Shown: positions 38,770 through 52,000 of the stretch, one piece after another
Numbering within the stretch: the first letter of the stretch is position 1
Layout: each line of letters starts with the position of its first letter
Assembly: GCA_024305405.1 (NCBI GenBank)
Contig: JAKNDB010000027.1
Span: 62,001 to 126,000, forward strand
DNA length: 64,000 nucleotides
Direction of reading: 5' to 3'
Source: Dirofilaria immitis
Taxonomy: Eukaryota; Nematoda; Chromadorea; Rhabditida; Onchocercidae
Notes under the pieces: generated by a model
The model's input: the letters and a program-made list of their open reading frames with translations, nothing else
The model's database searches: none
What the model was told of the DNA's origin: nothing
Position numbers and translations under genes: made by a program

Positions 38770-41700
38770 TTACAGTGATTCAACGCTAGTTAAGCAACCT
38801 GGCTGTTGTGGCGATCGTTCGATTTCCTGCGAGTTAACACGTTTTGGTTTTAATTTTTGTTGTAAGGAGGGATTTTTTCGATTGGGTGGTACTGTAAATG
38901 TGGATGAAGTAGGATCGGATAAAGTCATCAACATGGATGAAGAAGTGTCACGATTTGTTGGTGTGATACTACTTTTGACAATTGACGAAAAGCGAAGTGA
39001 TGTAAGTCCAGAACCAAATGTATTTGAGTTGACTATGGTTTTAGGTTTTTGTGATTCAATTGGTGGTACAACATGTGACAGAGAACGTGAACGGAGGTGT
39101 GAAGTGTTTACAATATGAGGAGCGGTTGATGATGGCCTCCGAATTTGCCATGAGATTCGATGAGTTGCATTCTTTTCTTGTTCGGAATTCGCTGCAAATG
39201 AGCTACGTATCAAGTAATATAGTCATAAAGTTATGCTACGTATAATCTATCATAATCGGAAGGAAAATAATTTCATAAAAATCTCTTAAATAATTTGTAT
39301 TATTTAAACAAATTCCGGGCATTTCCTATTTTTTGGTATAAAGCTGAATTTAAAGGAAATATTGTTTGAATTTTGGATTGTTATTAGTCTCATTGAAATA
39401 ATAAAAATTATATGAAAAAGATAAAGAAGTTTAAACATACCGTTAACATTTTTTACTAAAGATGATGTACGGTGTATTGTTAAAGGCGTTATTGAAAATG
39501 TATTTATATTAGAGCAGTGCATTACCTGAAATGTTGTAAATATTGCATTGATAATATTTAAATCGCTTTTCGAAATAAGAATGATTAGATGTATAAGCCT
39601 TAAAAATTTGAAGCAATCGACTAATACTGTAAATTATTTTGCTTAAATCAGTGAAAAACTAAATACTGTAATCCTTGCTATTACTCCTCAAGTTCCATAG
39701 AATGGCTTAAAAGAGTATGACAGAAAGAATTATTTTCAAAACAGAAATGATGAGCATTCAGTTTGGTATATAAATTTAATGTGCCTTAGTATAATCTATT
39801 CTTCATCATAGTTATATGCTAACTTATTCAGGTAGTAATGTTTTAAAGTATTTGCGGATTTAGCAAATCTTTTTTATATATTATTAGATATATTATAACA
39901 TTATTTTAATAGTAAATTAATTTTAAATTCGAATTTTACAAATTTAAAAGCAATTTTTGCCTAAATTATATCGATAAGGATGATATAGTTTATCCACCTG
40001 AACAAGTTGGTGTTGTGGTAAGGTTGTTGTATTCGATTGATTTTGTCCTTCGGAATATCTGGAATATGTAAATGCAGGTTCAGATCCAGTTAAAGAATGT
40101 ATATCATCGCTTAGTATATCTCCATCTCTTGATGATTGGTGAATACTTTCCCTATGTGTGTTGTTTGATATACTTCGACCTATCGAAATGTAGTAACCGA
40201 AAGCCTGAAAAGATTAATTTTATTCTGCCAATATCTTTAAATATTTGTTGATATGATCATAACAACGATTAGTGCATCCAAAAAAAAAAGAAAGGCATGA
40301 AAAAATACCTTTAAAATATCACTTTTACACATTGGACAAGTTCGATGTTCTAGAAGCCATGGATCAACACATGTTTTATGAAATATATGCCTAAAATTTC
40401 TTTTTATTCAAAAATTTAATATTTTATATTTGATTTATTGAATAAATTGAATAAAAAAGTTAATGAATGAATTACTTTTTTCTTTTCAAAAAAACGAAAA
40501 TTTAAATAACAAAATTTAGTTATCTGAAAAAATTTTAAAATTTTTAAAAATAAGAAAAAAAAAAACAATAACATGTAAGAAAGATAATAAAAATTATTTT
40601 ACCTACACGGAAGCAAACGAATAATATCACCAGCTCGATATGGATCAATGCAAACAGGACAATCAATATCAAGCTCTTTATCACCAGCTCGTAGTAGTCT
40701 TGTTGGAATACGCGCTAACGCTTTTTAGCCGCATTAAATAGTCGTCGTTGAAGGCGATCTTTAGCATGCGCATAACGAAATCTTAAATTAAATTATAAAT
40801 ATGAATACAATATAATTCATGAATTTCGAAATTTGAAAAATGGCTAAATCGATCAATTTTTAAAGAAGGCATTTAATGTGAAGGATTCTGAAAACTTTTG
40901 AAATTCAATGCATAAAGATATTTCAAATTATAACAATTTGGTAAAGAAATATTTTAATGATAAAATTTCTAAAAAATAAAAACATTAAAATAAAAATATT
41001 TCAGAGAAAAAAAAAAGATTTTAAAAAATGAATGAATGAAAAATTTAAAGCCTAATGATAATAACAGTATCAAAAAGTTATCATTTTTAATAGAAATATT
41101 AATATAATTAGACTAAAATGATGTTATCATACAAATGCAATATTATAACATAGCAACAGGTCAACAATTTAATTTGTAACGATGCTATCTTTTCGATATT
41201 AATTAGTAAGAATTGAATAACAACAAACTTTAATCCTTCTAATTACACATAATCTTTTAAACTAACAATTTACTAAAAATATTTTACTGTAAATTTTCCA
41301 TATTATATGCTTCAGAATCTCAAAATTTCAATTCATTTGTCATTTAAATAAATAATTTGAAAAAAAATGAATAGTTTAAAAAAAAATGAAAGTCTTACCT
41401 TTGTACATAATAAAAAACGAGCCAAGCAAGAGAAATGACCATTAAAATAATGAATGAAATCGAAACAAAAGAACAGAAGTTTTTGAAAAACTTCGTAAAG
41501 CATCTGAATCAGTAATATCGATAATTTGACAATCATTCAAAGCGATCGGTGTTTCATCTTCGGTGAATGCAAAATGAATCTTTTTTCATCTTCAATATTA
41601 CTTATTTGTCGATGATTAATATCACGAATGATAACAATTAACGAAATTTCCATATCTATTAGTAGTTGTTTCAAATATGCATAGATATTGTTTATACTGG

Positions 41701-44700
41701 TTGGACATTCCGTACAATTTCCACATATTGTTATTATTTGCTAAAAGCTGATTTATTAACAATCATCATGAAATCTGATTTAAATAATAATGGACAAGCA
41801 TATTTAGACAAATGAGCCAGTAGCTAAGCAAGCAAATTTCATTCTATTGTTGCAAACATGATGATAATCTGATGCCTAACAATCCAATATTAAATTGTAT
41901 AAAAATATTTAATCAGCATAATAGAAATACATTCACTAAGTGCTAGCTTTGTTTCGTTCAAAATCAAATTTATTCATTTTTGAGATATACAGTGATAGTA
42001 AATGATAATCGATCCATATTTGTATTGTCGAGACTGTATTCAAAAGAAAAGCAAATTTGACAAAAACCTGATATTTTGTAGAAGAATGTGCGAAATTTGG
42101 TTTTGGAGTAGTAGCCGTAGTAACCAATCGACATATATCACCATTTACAATTTGATCCAATGGCACATAAACTAAGCGACCTATTGGTAAAGGATTCGAT
42201 CGAATTGGTGGATCGAATGATAATTTATTGAATGTTGTTGCACCACATTGCAACGTTTGATGCTGTGGATACTGCAACGAATAATAAATGCTTAAATAAT
42301 TTTCGATGAAAATTTATAATATGAAAATATTAATCTTTAAATTTTGGAATTGTTCAATATCAATTAATATCAATCTTTTACGATATAGCAGACGAAAGAA
42401 TTAACTTCAATTAATTTAAATTCATTTATCATTGGTACTTAAAAAATGTTCTATTTCATTATTCATTCATTGTTTCATTTCCTGCTAATGGAATTAATTT
42501 AAATTTTACTTTTTAATTCAAGAAGTTTTAATCTTTTGGACAAGCAACGGATAAATGAAAGAAATGGCATCAAAATGCTTTCTTTTTCTAAAATGATTCA
42601 GATTCAGACTACAGATTCTGAGAGAGAATCAGATCAATATGCATCTTCATTAATTCATATATCAGTATGTATCTTCATTAGATACAGATTCTGAGAGAGA
42701 ATCAGATCAATATGTATCTTCATTAATTCATCAATTTCTAATTTCATTCATTTCAAAATTAATCTTATTGATTTTATTTAAGTTCAAAATCAAACCTATT
42801 GATTTTATTCCATTCAGAATCAAACTTATCAGTTGCGAACTTCAAAATCATCCAATATATATTCATGACTTGTGTATTTATGTACTATTGTTTGCTATTT
42901 AAAAAAAAATTCAAATCAATCAATCTTACATATCATTTATTATCTTTATCTTTTTTCCTACTATATTTGAAAAATAACGAAAAATTTTTGAAACAAAAAA
43001 AAAATAAAATTGATGATTTTAAGAAATGAAAATATTTAAAAATCAACGAAAAAAATCTTATACTTTTATTTCTTACGATATTTGCTATCTTTTACTTATT
43101 TCTTTATTTACTTATTTTTTAAATATTTTCAACAAAAGATTCTTATCTCTTTCAGTGAATGACCAAAAATCTAAATTTCGAATTATTAAGATATTATGAA
43201 ATTAGAAGTACTTTTTTCTAATTTTCTTCCAAAATGATAGAATGCGATATTGATTCAAAGATATCTCAAAATGATAGCAGATAACTTGCATTTCTTAATC
43301 TATTAGACTTGTCATAATTTTCAATATTTTAATATTGATGAATATAAAGAGATCAATTGCTGAAATATTTCTAACTTTATAATATTTTAACTGGGACTTA
43401 TGCATTAAGATAAATAATACAAGTCGATTGGAAGCTTTTATCGGATATTTAGAGCCGCCTGATCGATCGTCGCAATCAGTCTTAAGGGATAAAGAGAAAA
43501 AAGGAAAGCATTTCATATTTTTTGTATGTAATTAAGTATCTCAATTCAAAGATAATTATTATACTAATTATATGCACCAGCTGGTGAAATGGAGAAAGAT
43601 TACAAAGGTCACCTAAATTAGTAATTAAGTGATATCTGTCATCTTCTTTAATGAAAGAAAATTCGGTCTAATCAAGAAACTTATGATACAAAACGGTATT
43701 GATAAAACGTGATCATTATTTTCAAGATATTCCACTCTGATCAAAATCAAACAAACTCATTTTGACAATTAAATAGCCGTTGCTCAAATTGGTTACTATA
43801 GCATTTGATTGGCTGATATAAAAAAGCATTTTTGAAGTATCGAAATTTTTCAAGACGAATCCGAGACGAATATTAAAATAAACATCGGCTCTATGACTAA
43901 ATGCTGATCACAGTGGCCAACATAAATATCAAATGAAATTTTCAATGACATAAAGTAAACGAAAAGAACTATGATGATCGAACATAAAACTTAGAATTAG
44001 AATGTTTTTTTTTCATCGATATTTGAAAAGATTTCCATAATTATTAGTATTGAAATGATCCAAAGCTAAAATAAAAATGTTAAGGAAATTGCGTAAATCA
44101 AGAAATCAAAATAATAAACAAAGGAAATTGTATTGTATTATAAATGATTAAAAGAAATGTTAACAACAAATAAAAATTTGACCTAACTTGCATTACCACT
44201 TTTTTTCGTCATCCTTCCATCTATTCTTATCCTCCTGTCATATTTCCTCATTACAATTTATTTATTAAATCTCTTTATAAAACATAAATTCTAAAATTCC
44301 ATTTTTAAATAATCCAATGTATTATTCTAAAGTATGAAATTTTAAAATGAAAACGAATGAGAATTAAAGGAATTGAAACAATAACGATTATACAGAAAAT
44401 TTAAATTCATCCAAAAATTTTGATCAGATAAAATTATACTGAATAACTTCAGTCTGTTAATGAATGTAAGCTTCTAACAACAATTTACTGATAGCTTCTT
44501 GCATCTTGTAACTTTTTTTAAGCATATCATAAGGAAGAAAAAGTGACTTAACTTTTCAACTTTGTCTTTTAAAACAAAATCAACATGTTTAAGTTAAAAA
44601 CATAGATACAGAATGTTTCATATGATGCAATTTATTGTTTATCTTACTATCTACTACATCGAAAACTGCTCAAATTTGATTTTTTTTTAACACCGAAGTA

Positions 44701-44850
44701 ATCAATTTATCCTTTTTATGTGTTCGGGAAAATTTGCATTTCCTAATTTTAACTTAATCAAATTAATAATAATCATTATAAACATACCTGGGCAAGAGCC
44801 TGAAAGACATAAAATACCAAAACATAGCAATATATTATTGACCACTTCAT
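38770..44850 (-). CDS. PA-TM-RING E3 ubiquitin ligase (Goliath/RNF130 type)
   Basis: This is a single-pass membrane ubiquitin ligase of endosomes or secretory membranes. Exons: 44850-44788, 42271-42068, 41740-41399, 40781-40603, 40390-40309, 40205-39998, 39525-39441 and 39191-38770; restored total about 1,587 nt (528 residues). Exon 1 is a signal peptide ([20 protein letters not shown]). A luminal protease-associated domain follows ([20 protein letters not shown]). Next come a transmembrane helix ([19 protein letters not shown]) and a RING-H2 domain: [23 protein letters not shown], in the C3H2C3 order and close to Goliath ([20 protein letters not shown]). A Ser/Thr-rich tail ends the protein. 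The frame breaks at A4 41467-41470, T6 41581-41586 and T5 40722-40726 (each one base short), and A4 40200-40203 (one base long). The first intron is 2.5 kb, unusual here. A trans-splice acceptor may lie at 44874-44872. Confidence 0.9.
40200..40203 (-). other. One-base expansion after the RING domain (T4 on coding strand)
   Basis: The preceding exon ends in phase 0 with SDILK. The next exon reads AFGYYISIG only if the T run is three, not four. This is the only apparent over-call seen. Confidence 0.6.
40722..40726 (-). other. Frame break before the RING domain (A5 on coding strand)
   Basis: As read: A-A-K-K-R then TAG. One more A gives [15 protein letters not shown], running in frame into [11 protein letters not shown]. 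Confidence 0.9.
41467..41470 (-). other. Frame break at the transmembrane helix (T4 on coding strand)
   Basis: The run lies between KTSVL and [11 protein letters not shown] fifth T joins them as SVLFVSISF, continuous with the membrane helix. Confidence 0.85.
41581..41586 (-). other. Frame break in the PA-to-membrane linker (A6 on coding strand)
   Basis: A seventh A joins NIEDEK to [15 protein letters not shown]. As read, the frame stops after a few codons. Confidence 0.8.
42610..42740. repeat. Direct repeat in first intron of the RING gene
   Basis: ACAGATTCTGAGAGAGAATC plus about 30 following bases occurs at 42611 and again at 42684 (period 73). Confidence 0.8.
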
Positions 44851-46007
44851 TCAGTTTGAATATCTATCTTCCTGCAAAAAGCAAATAAGTATTAATAATG
44901 AAAAAGGAATATTTTTTGAGATCAATAAATAAAAGTTTAGACATTATTCAGTTATTTAATAAAAGGAAAGATTAGACGGAATTAGGAGAAGTTGAATAGA
45001 GGATACGATAAAGAATGTACCGCAATCTTGCAGAAATAATTATTATTACAAATAAAAGGTGACTGTCCGGAAAATTCATTCAAATTTTAAATTAAAACGA
45101 TTGCTCCATGCTGTTGCTGAACTCATTCGAACTTTTAAATAAAGCGATTTGATAAATTTATTCATAATGTCAAGTTTAATCAAACATTAATATTTGTCCT
45201 TAATGCAAAAGGAAATGACATAAAAAAAAATGAGGAAGTGCAAGGAAATCAATAGAACTTCTCCGTACAGCAATAGTATTTTGTATTTGTTCCTCATTTT
45301 TATGAATCAGACATCATATAACCATTAGTATGAATTAGACTTAATTACCTCGAATTAATATAGGATAGAATTTTATCACAATAAAGTAATAATATGCGGG
45401 ATATTCGATCAAGTATTATTAAATAATAATAATAATATCATAATTAACTGTCATCATTTTTGCATTCATCGATTATGATTCTGACGTTTTTGCTCATTTT
45501 ACAATCTTTGGAATCATGAATTCATCGAAACATCAAATATACAGGAAGTTTAAATTGTTGAAGAATGAATAATAGCTACGAAATTCTGATAATCTTTTCC
45601 TTTTTGAAGCCTGGAAAGCAAAGAGCATCATTCAATGAAGTGACACTAAGCGCCTTGTCCTCGTCATCAACTTTCAACCTCTCACAGACTCGTATCGATC
45701 GAAGAAATATTCAACCATCCATCCATTTAACGAGCTTGCTAACCTTTTCCATTCAACCTACCAACCTTTTTCATCGAACTAACTTTCAAACCTTCCGTCT
45801 ATCTATCTATCTATCTATCTATCGGTTCTAATAATCGCTGCATGCTAAAAATGAATGATTAAACGATATATGTTTCTTATTTAAAAACTAATACTGTTTT
45901 ACTACCTATCCTTAAATCTTTTCTCCGATGTTGTCTGCATGTATATGTATTTCTACGCGCATGTGTGAAGCTTGTTAAATGGATATAAAGCAAGTATTTA
46001 TATATGT

Positions 46008-46042
<35 letters not shown>

Positions 46043-46392
46043 ATATATGTATGTATGTGAGCTTATGTTTATTCAAAAAAGTTAGCAAACTTTTAAACAC
46101 TTATTTATAAAGTGTTTTCCATTTTCGTAATGAGATAAGTATTTTTGGGCCTAGGATAGATTCATACGCTGAAATGATTTCAACAAGATCAAATGATTCT
46201 GACATTTTAAATATTTTTCATTTTAGATATAAGAAAAAAAAAGAAAAAATTTATTTGGTAAAATTATCGTATTTTAATCAAAAATTAGGTCACACTATTT
46301 CTTTAATTATACGCACTATAAGATGGGATTTCAAATTTTTGGATGCAAATTTAAAGAATTGAAATGGAAGATTCAATAAAAATTTTCATGAA

Positions 46393-46505
46393 GATTATAC
46401 TGAAATGATAATTTTATAGATTATACTGAAATGATAATTTTATGGATTATACTGAAATGATAATTTTATAGATTATACTGAAATGATAATTTTATTATAT
46501 GAAAT
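46393..46505. repeat. 26-bp minisatellite, four copies plus partials
   Basis: GATTATACTGAAATGATAAT followed by TTTATA starts at 46393, 46419, 46445 and 46471. Shortened copies of the inner GAAATGATAATTTTATTATA follow. Confidence 0.9.
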
Positions 46506-48592
46506 GATAATTTTATTATATCGAAAAGATTTTGTCAAATTAAAATGAACGAAATAATAGAATAAAGAAAAGATATCGAAGAAATTGTGAAGGATAGATT
46601 TTACAATTGCAAGCTTAAAACTATTCACTCAATATCATTCGTTTCTTCAACTGAATGTTTCCTTTAACGAAGCAGAAATACGGAAAGATATCAAATTTCA
46701 TTGCATTAATTATTCAGTGTGAAAAATTCTTGAAATTTAAAGTTGAGAATTTTCTTTCTTCGGAAAGCTAAAATGAAGCTGTTCATTGATACCTGCAAAG
46801 AAACCAATTGGACAGTCTCAAAAAAAAGTCAGATCGATGATTTAATCGAAATAAGAAGATACGCAGATATGGAAATCAAAATTTTTAAATCATCAAATTA
46901 GCCTGTCAACAGGACTAAGAGAATATAAGAGTTATTTCTTAAGCCTGATGTGAAATAATTATCAGAAGAACGATTCAACAAGTTGCTTATATTTAGTATG
47001 TAAATTTTAAAGATAACAATAAACATAAGTCTCTAGCAGTTTCATTTAAAATATAATTTCAGCAGACAAAATCGCGTAAAAAATATGAAATAAGCTTTCC
47101 TTTTATTGCCCCATCGTTTATGAGAGAAGGACTGGCAGAGTGAGTAGAAGTACAGCGACAGATGGATGGATGGATGATGAGTGGTATGAATGAATGAATG
47201 TATGGAAGAAGGATTAAACAGCTTGCTCTATCAATGTCAGAAGAATCTTAAGCTATTTTTGAAATATTGTCTGTTATGAATAACTTGCTGTTATTTACAT
47301 TTTCATCTATTGCTTTTTAAACAAATTAGGAATATTTTTGAGAGGTAATATTTTAATCGTAATTTTTCAAAGGATTCATTGATAATGATTACTACTGTAA
47401 CAATCATTTTTGATCCAATAGATTAATAATTTTTGAATTTACTGATTGCGTTCAATGCTCCATCAGAATCTCATTGATAATTCGAATGACTTAGCTGTTG
47501 TTGTAAGATTTTTTTTCTAAATATATCAAAGGGATTATACGTGTGAAGAAGTTAAGATTTATTATTTATATTTTCAATGCTATATATTTATCATTAAAAT
47601 TGCCATTAAGCAGTGAGCCTTTTTAATATTGTAAAATCAATAAGAGTAATACCTAATATTTTTATCATATACTTACTACTGTTCATATGAAAAAACAGCA
47701 TTTGATGCTCAATGAATTTATGTGATGAATGAAGCCTATCAGGAAGTTTGTGGGAAAATCTATGGAATATTTGTATAGCATCATTTACCGATTTCTCAAA
47801 CAAGTAACAGGAAGCATTTGTTTTTTCTTTTTCTTGAAATGTCTTAAATTTTGAACTTGACAGCTAACTTGATTCTAATTTGGACATCAGAATAATAAAT
47901 GGAATATGAAAGTACTACAAAATAAAGTTTAATAATGCAAAATTTTAAAATAAAATGAAATTTTAAGTCAGAAAACAGACAGCTGAATTTGAATTTAATT
48001 AAGGAAAAAAAAGAGACCAAAGAAAAAAATGGTCTAATATTTCTTGAATGCCAAAGATCGATATTTACCAAATGGCATTTCCCTACGATCGGATTACGAT
48101 GACTAAATATTAATGATAATCATATACTTATTTATTCGCCGTTTAAATAATAAGAAAAAAAAATGTCTTTGGATTAGGAAATGAAAGTAACGAATTTAAC
48201 TTGATGATTCTAATTTAGAAATTGGAGTAAGAATGGAATAAAAAAATAATCTAATTTAGAAATTGAAATAAGAATGGAATAAAAAAATACAAAATAATAT
48301 AAAAATTGTAAAATAAAATGAAATTTTAGCAAATCGAAAAACGATAGTATAGGAAAAAAACGCATTTATTTTCGATCAATAATTCTTTAAATAGTCATCG
48401 AAAATTTATTTTTAATTACAACGAATTAACTATTTGATTACAATTCTCGAATGTTTCTAACGAAATACAGAATTCCGTTTAAATGAGCAACAAAAAAATT
48501 TTCTTATCATCCATGACTAATTAATTATCCAATTCTAATCTTGTTCATATTCCTTTCATAAAAATTGATAAATTTGTCAATTAAAATTTAAA

Positions 48593-49008
48593 GATAGAAT
48601 AAATAATTGAAAGAAAGAAGAAAGTATGTTATGAAAATGTACGGAATAGAATAAATAATTGAAAGAAAGAAGAAAGTATGTTATGAAAATGTACGGAATA
48701 GAATAAATAATTGAAAGAAAGAAGAAAGTATGTTATGAAAATGTACGGAATAGAATAAATAATTGAAAGAAAGAAGAAAGTATGTTATGAAAATGTACGG
48801 AATAGAATAAATAATTGAAAGAAAGAAGAAAGTATGTTATGAAAATGTACGGAATAGAATAAATAATTGGAAGAAAGAAGAAAGTATGTTATGAAAATGT
48901 ACGGAATAGAATAAATAATTGGAAGAAAGAAGAAAGTATGTTATGAAAATGTACGGAATAGAATAAATAATTGGAAGAAAGAAGAAAGTATGTTATGAAA
49001 ATGTACGG
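48593..49008. repeat. 52-bp minisatellite, exactly eight copies
   Basis: The unit begins AATAGAATAAATAATTGAAA and ends AAAATGTACGG. Eight copies span 416 bp with no indels. The first differs at its first base (G for A). The last three share ATTGGAAG where the first five have ATTGAAAG. Confidence 0.97.
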
Positions 49009-52000
49009 TTTAAAAAAAAAAGTTTAAGCAAATAAAACAATTTTTTTAAGTCATTGCAAAAATACTTTTTTTTTTTTGCCCAATAGATGCATCTTATAAA
49101 AAAAAATCTTTTCGTACTTGTCTTTACAGAGATATAATTCAAATTCAATAAGATAAATATCGTTCACGTACAATTCGTTGCAAAAAAAAAGCCCCTTAAG
49201 CTATTCATTAAAATTTTACTTTGAGTTTAAAATACTACAGCAAGATGATGATACGGCCGATGTAATTTCTTGAAAAATATAGAAAGGTAATTAGTTTCAA
49301 TATACAACTTTTATTTTCAATGTTTTGCAAAAGTGTTAAAAAAATTTTATTAAAAATATCATAAAGAAACAAGCCATAATTTGAGACTTTTCATAGTTCG
49401 CAAGAACCAGACTAGAATAAGCCAGAAATTCACGCAAACTTATCAAATTTTTGATGATAAAGATTTTGCCGAATCAGAACATGTTAATAAAAAAATTTCT
49501 ATAGCAAGGAACATATATGATGTTCAAGGTTAACAATCGATCATATTACAACTAGAATTAAATTGCCTAATACTTTATCAAGACATCATTTTTTCAAAAT
49601 CAAACGCAGATGAGTAAGTTAAAAAGAAGGTCAAATCTATGCAGTAGAAATTAACTTTAACAATATATTTAAGTAGAATACAAAAATAAAAAAATATTAA
49701 TAGATTTACTGACTACTTGACAACAATCATTTACAAGATGTTTGGTCATTTTCGTTAAACAAATTTAAAAATCAATACATTAATTTTAAATAAAAATATT
49801 GTCAAAGATTTGTTGGAAAATTGATGTATTCTTAATCGTAATTATATTCAATTAAAGCTAAGATGGATTATTTTTGTAGGATAGCTTTTTAGTAATACAT
49901 AATAAAAATTTTTCATTGATATACATAAGGAATTTCTTTCCTTCCTTCTTCCTTGTTTTCATTTATATTTTTGCTAATTTTTTCTTCTCAAAATTTTACA
50001 TTTGAATAAACAAATTTATGTAAATAATTTACTGTTACAATGATTGAAGTACTACTTATCAATGAATTATTAATCATGAAATCTTTTTGAGAAAAAATAA
50101 TCAGAATAATCAGAAGCTGACAGTGCAAAGATATCTGTACATAATTATCAATTTATCAAAGGTAACGGATAAAAATAGTTCGTTAGTATTTTGTAAAATG
50201 TATTTGTATTTGAAAAAGAAAAGCCATTAGAGCCAGTAGGATTATGTACAATTTCGAAAATTTTCAATGAAAAGAAAGTCATTGAACTTGAAGGTCGAAT
50301 ATTCGTCTATGGTAAAAATGATTCCTAGGAAACTTAGTTGTTCTATTAATAATAATTCATAAATAACATTAAATTATTTGATAATTATTGAAATTTATCA
50401 ATTGATATTAAAAAGATAGGATGAAAGTTATCAGTCTGTAATTAATACAAAATTAAAAAGCAATTGATGAAGATATCAAATATCAAATTTATTCCTTAGC
50501 TTAAACCTAATTTAAATATAATACATCTTACTCATTATAATAATTACTTTAAATGTTATCAAATAGTTTTATCTTTGGAATGTCATCGATGTTAAAAAGA
50601 AATTGAATATCATTTGAGTAATATTAACAATGCAAAAAGTTATGAAATGAAAGAGATGATTGTTAGTAAAAAGTTTTGGACAATCAAATTGCATTGTTGA
50701 TTTTTACGATTATTATTGTTCATAAAAGAAAATAATTAATGTATATCTTCGAAAAAACTATCCAACATCTTCAATGAATCCACAAATTTTTCTTTCTCAT
50801 TTTTTTCAATCTTTTCCAAACATTGAATATTTTCCAAGAAATTATTGAGCAATTGAATTGGTATGTAATAATTTGAAATATCGAAATATGAATTAATTGA
50901 TTTTAAAATTGAATTAGGTTAGCTGAGGTGAATGAATTAAATTGAAAGAGAGGAGATATTAAATTCAACGATAAAATTGAATAGATTCTAAATGGCAAAG
51001 AGATATGATAAAGAGATAATTTGTTTTAATGAAAACAAAATTGTTGTGATATGGAAAATACATAAAATAGAAAAGCAATACAATAATAAGAGAAAAAAAT
51101 TAAAAAAATAAGCCAAGACTTCTTCGTATCATTATGTATATTATTGTCAAGGCTGAAGTTTGGCTGTTTCATTGAAATCTCGTTGTTCGGTTTAAAGTGA
51201 TAAAAGAAAATAAAAACATTTGCTCCAAAAGGTTGCGTAATCGAAAAACAGAAAAATAATGTTGAGTAAGGACAAGTTACTAGGCTTGCTTAAGATTTGA
51301 CTCATTTTTCTAGCCTCTTTTCTCTTTGGCTGCAGTTCTGGCTACAATTTCCACCACTATTCATACCTCATTACTTCAATCCAAACTGCTTGTTTATCGG
51401 TTTTTTTTTTTTTTCTGTTTCACAAGCTCTTAGCTACCTCTGCAGTATGAAATGTAATCATCGACCAAGTTAAGGAGAAGGGAAAGTCAATATGTATCCT
51501 ATCCGGGATACATATCTTGCGCCTTTTTCTATCACTTTGAATGTGTCACTTGTATGACGGAACCAGGCTGTTTACTCATATCTTAATAAGCAAAAATCTG
51601 AAATAATACAGATTGGTGATCCATCATCATAATGATCATCACAATCATCATCTTTATCATCTTTATTATCATTATTATCATTATCAACATATATAACATT
51701 AAGGAATTGTTATTGTATTATTTCTGAAAATGACATATACTATTTTTTAATATATATATATTAAAGATATAATTTTTAATTATCAACATTTCCATTTTTG
51801 CTTCTTAGTTATGATCATATCATAATCCAACTATGCTAAGAATCAAATGATCAAATGATTCTGCTTATGGGTATAATAGTTCTTAAGGTAGAATTATTTC
51901 GAAAAATTGATAATTTGTCTTGTACCGATGAATACAAACACAATAGCTTTTTAAAACTTTTTCCACTCCTTCTACTGATAGCTAGATATAGATATGTCTG

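Noticed and set aside
45565..45831. 88-codon ORF before the TATC repeat
   Set aside because: It ends by reading through simple repeat (LSIYLSIYRF) and has no conserved content.
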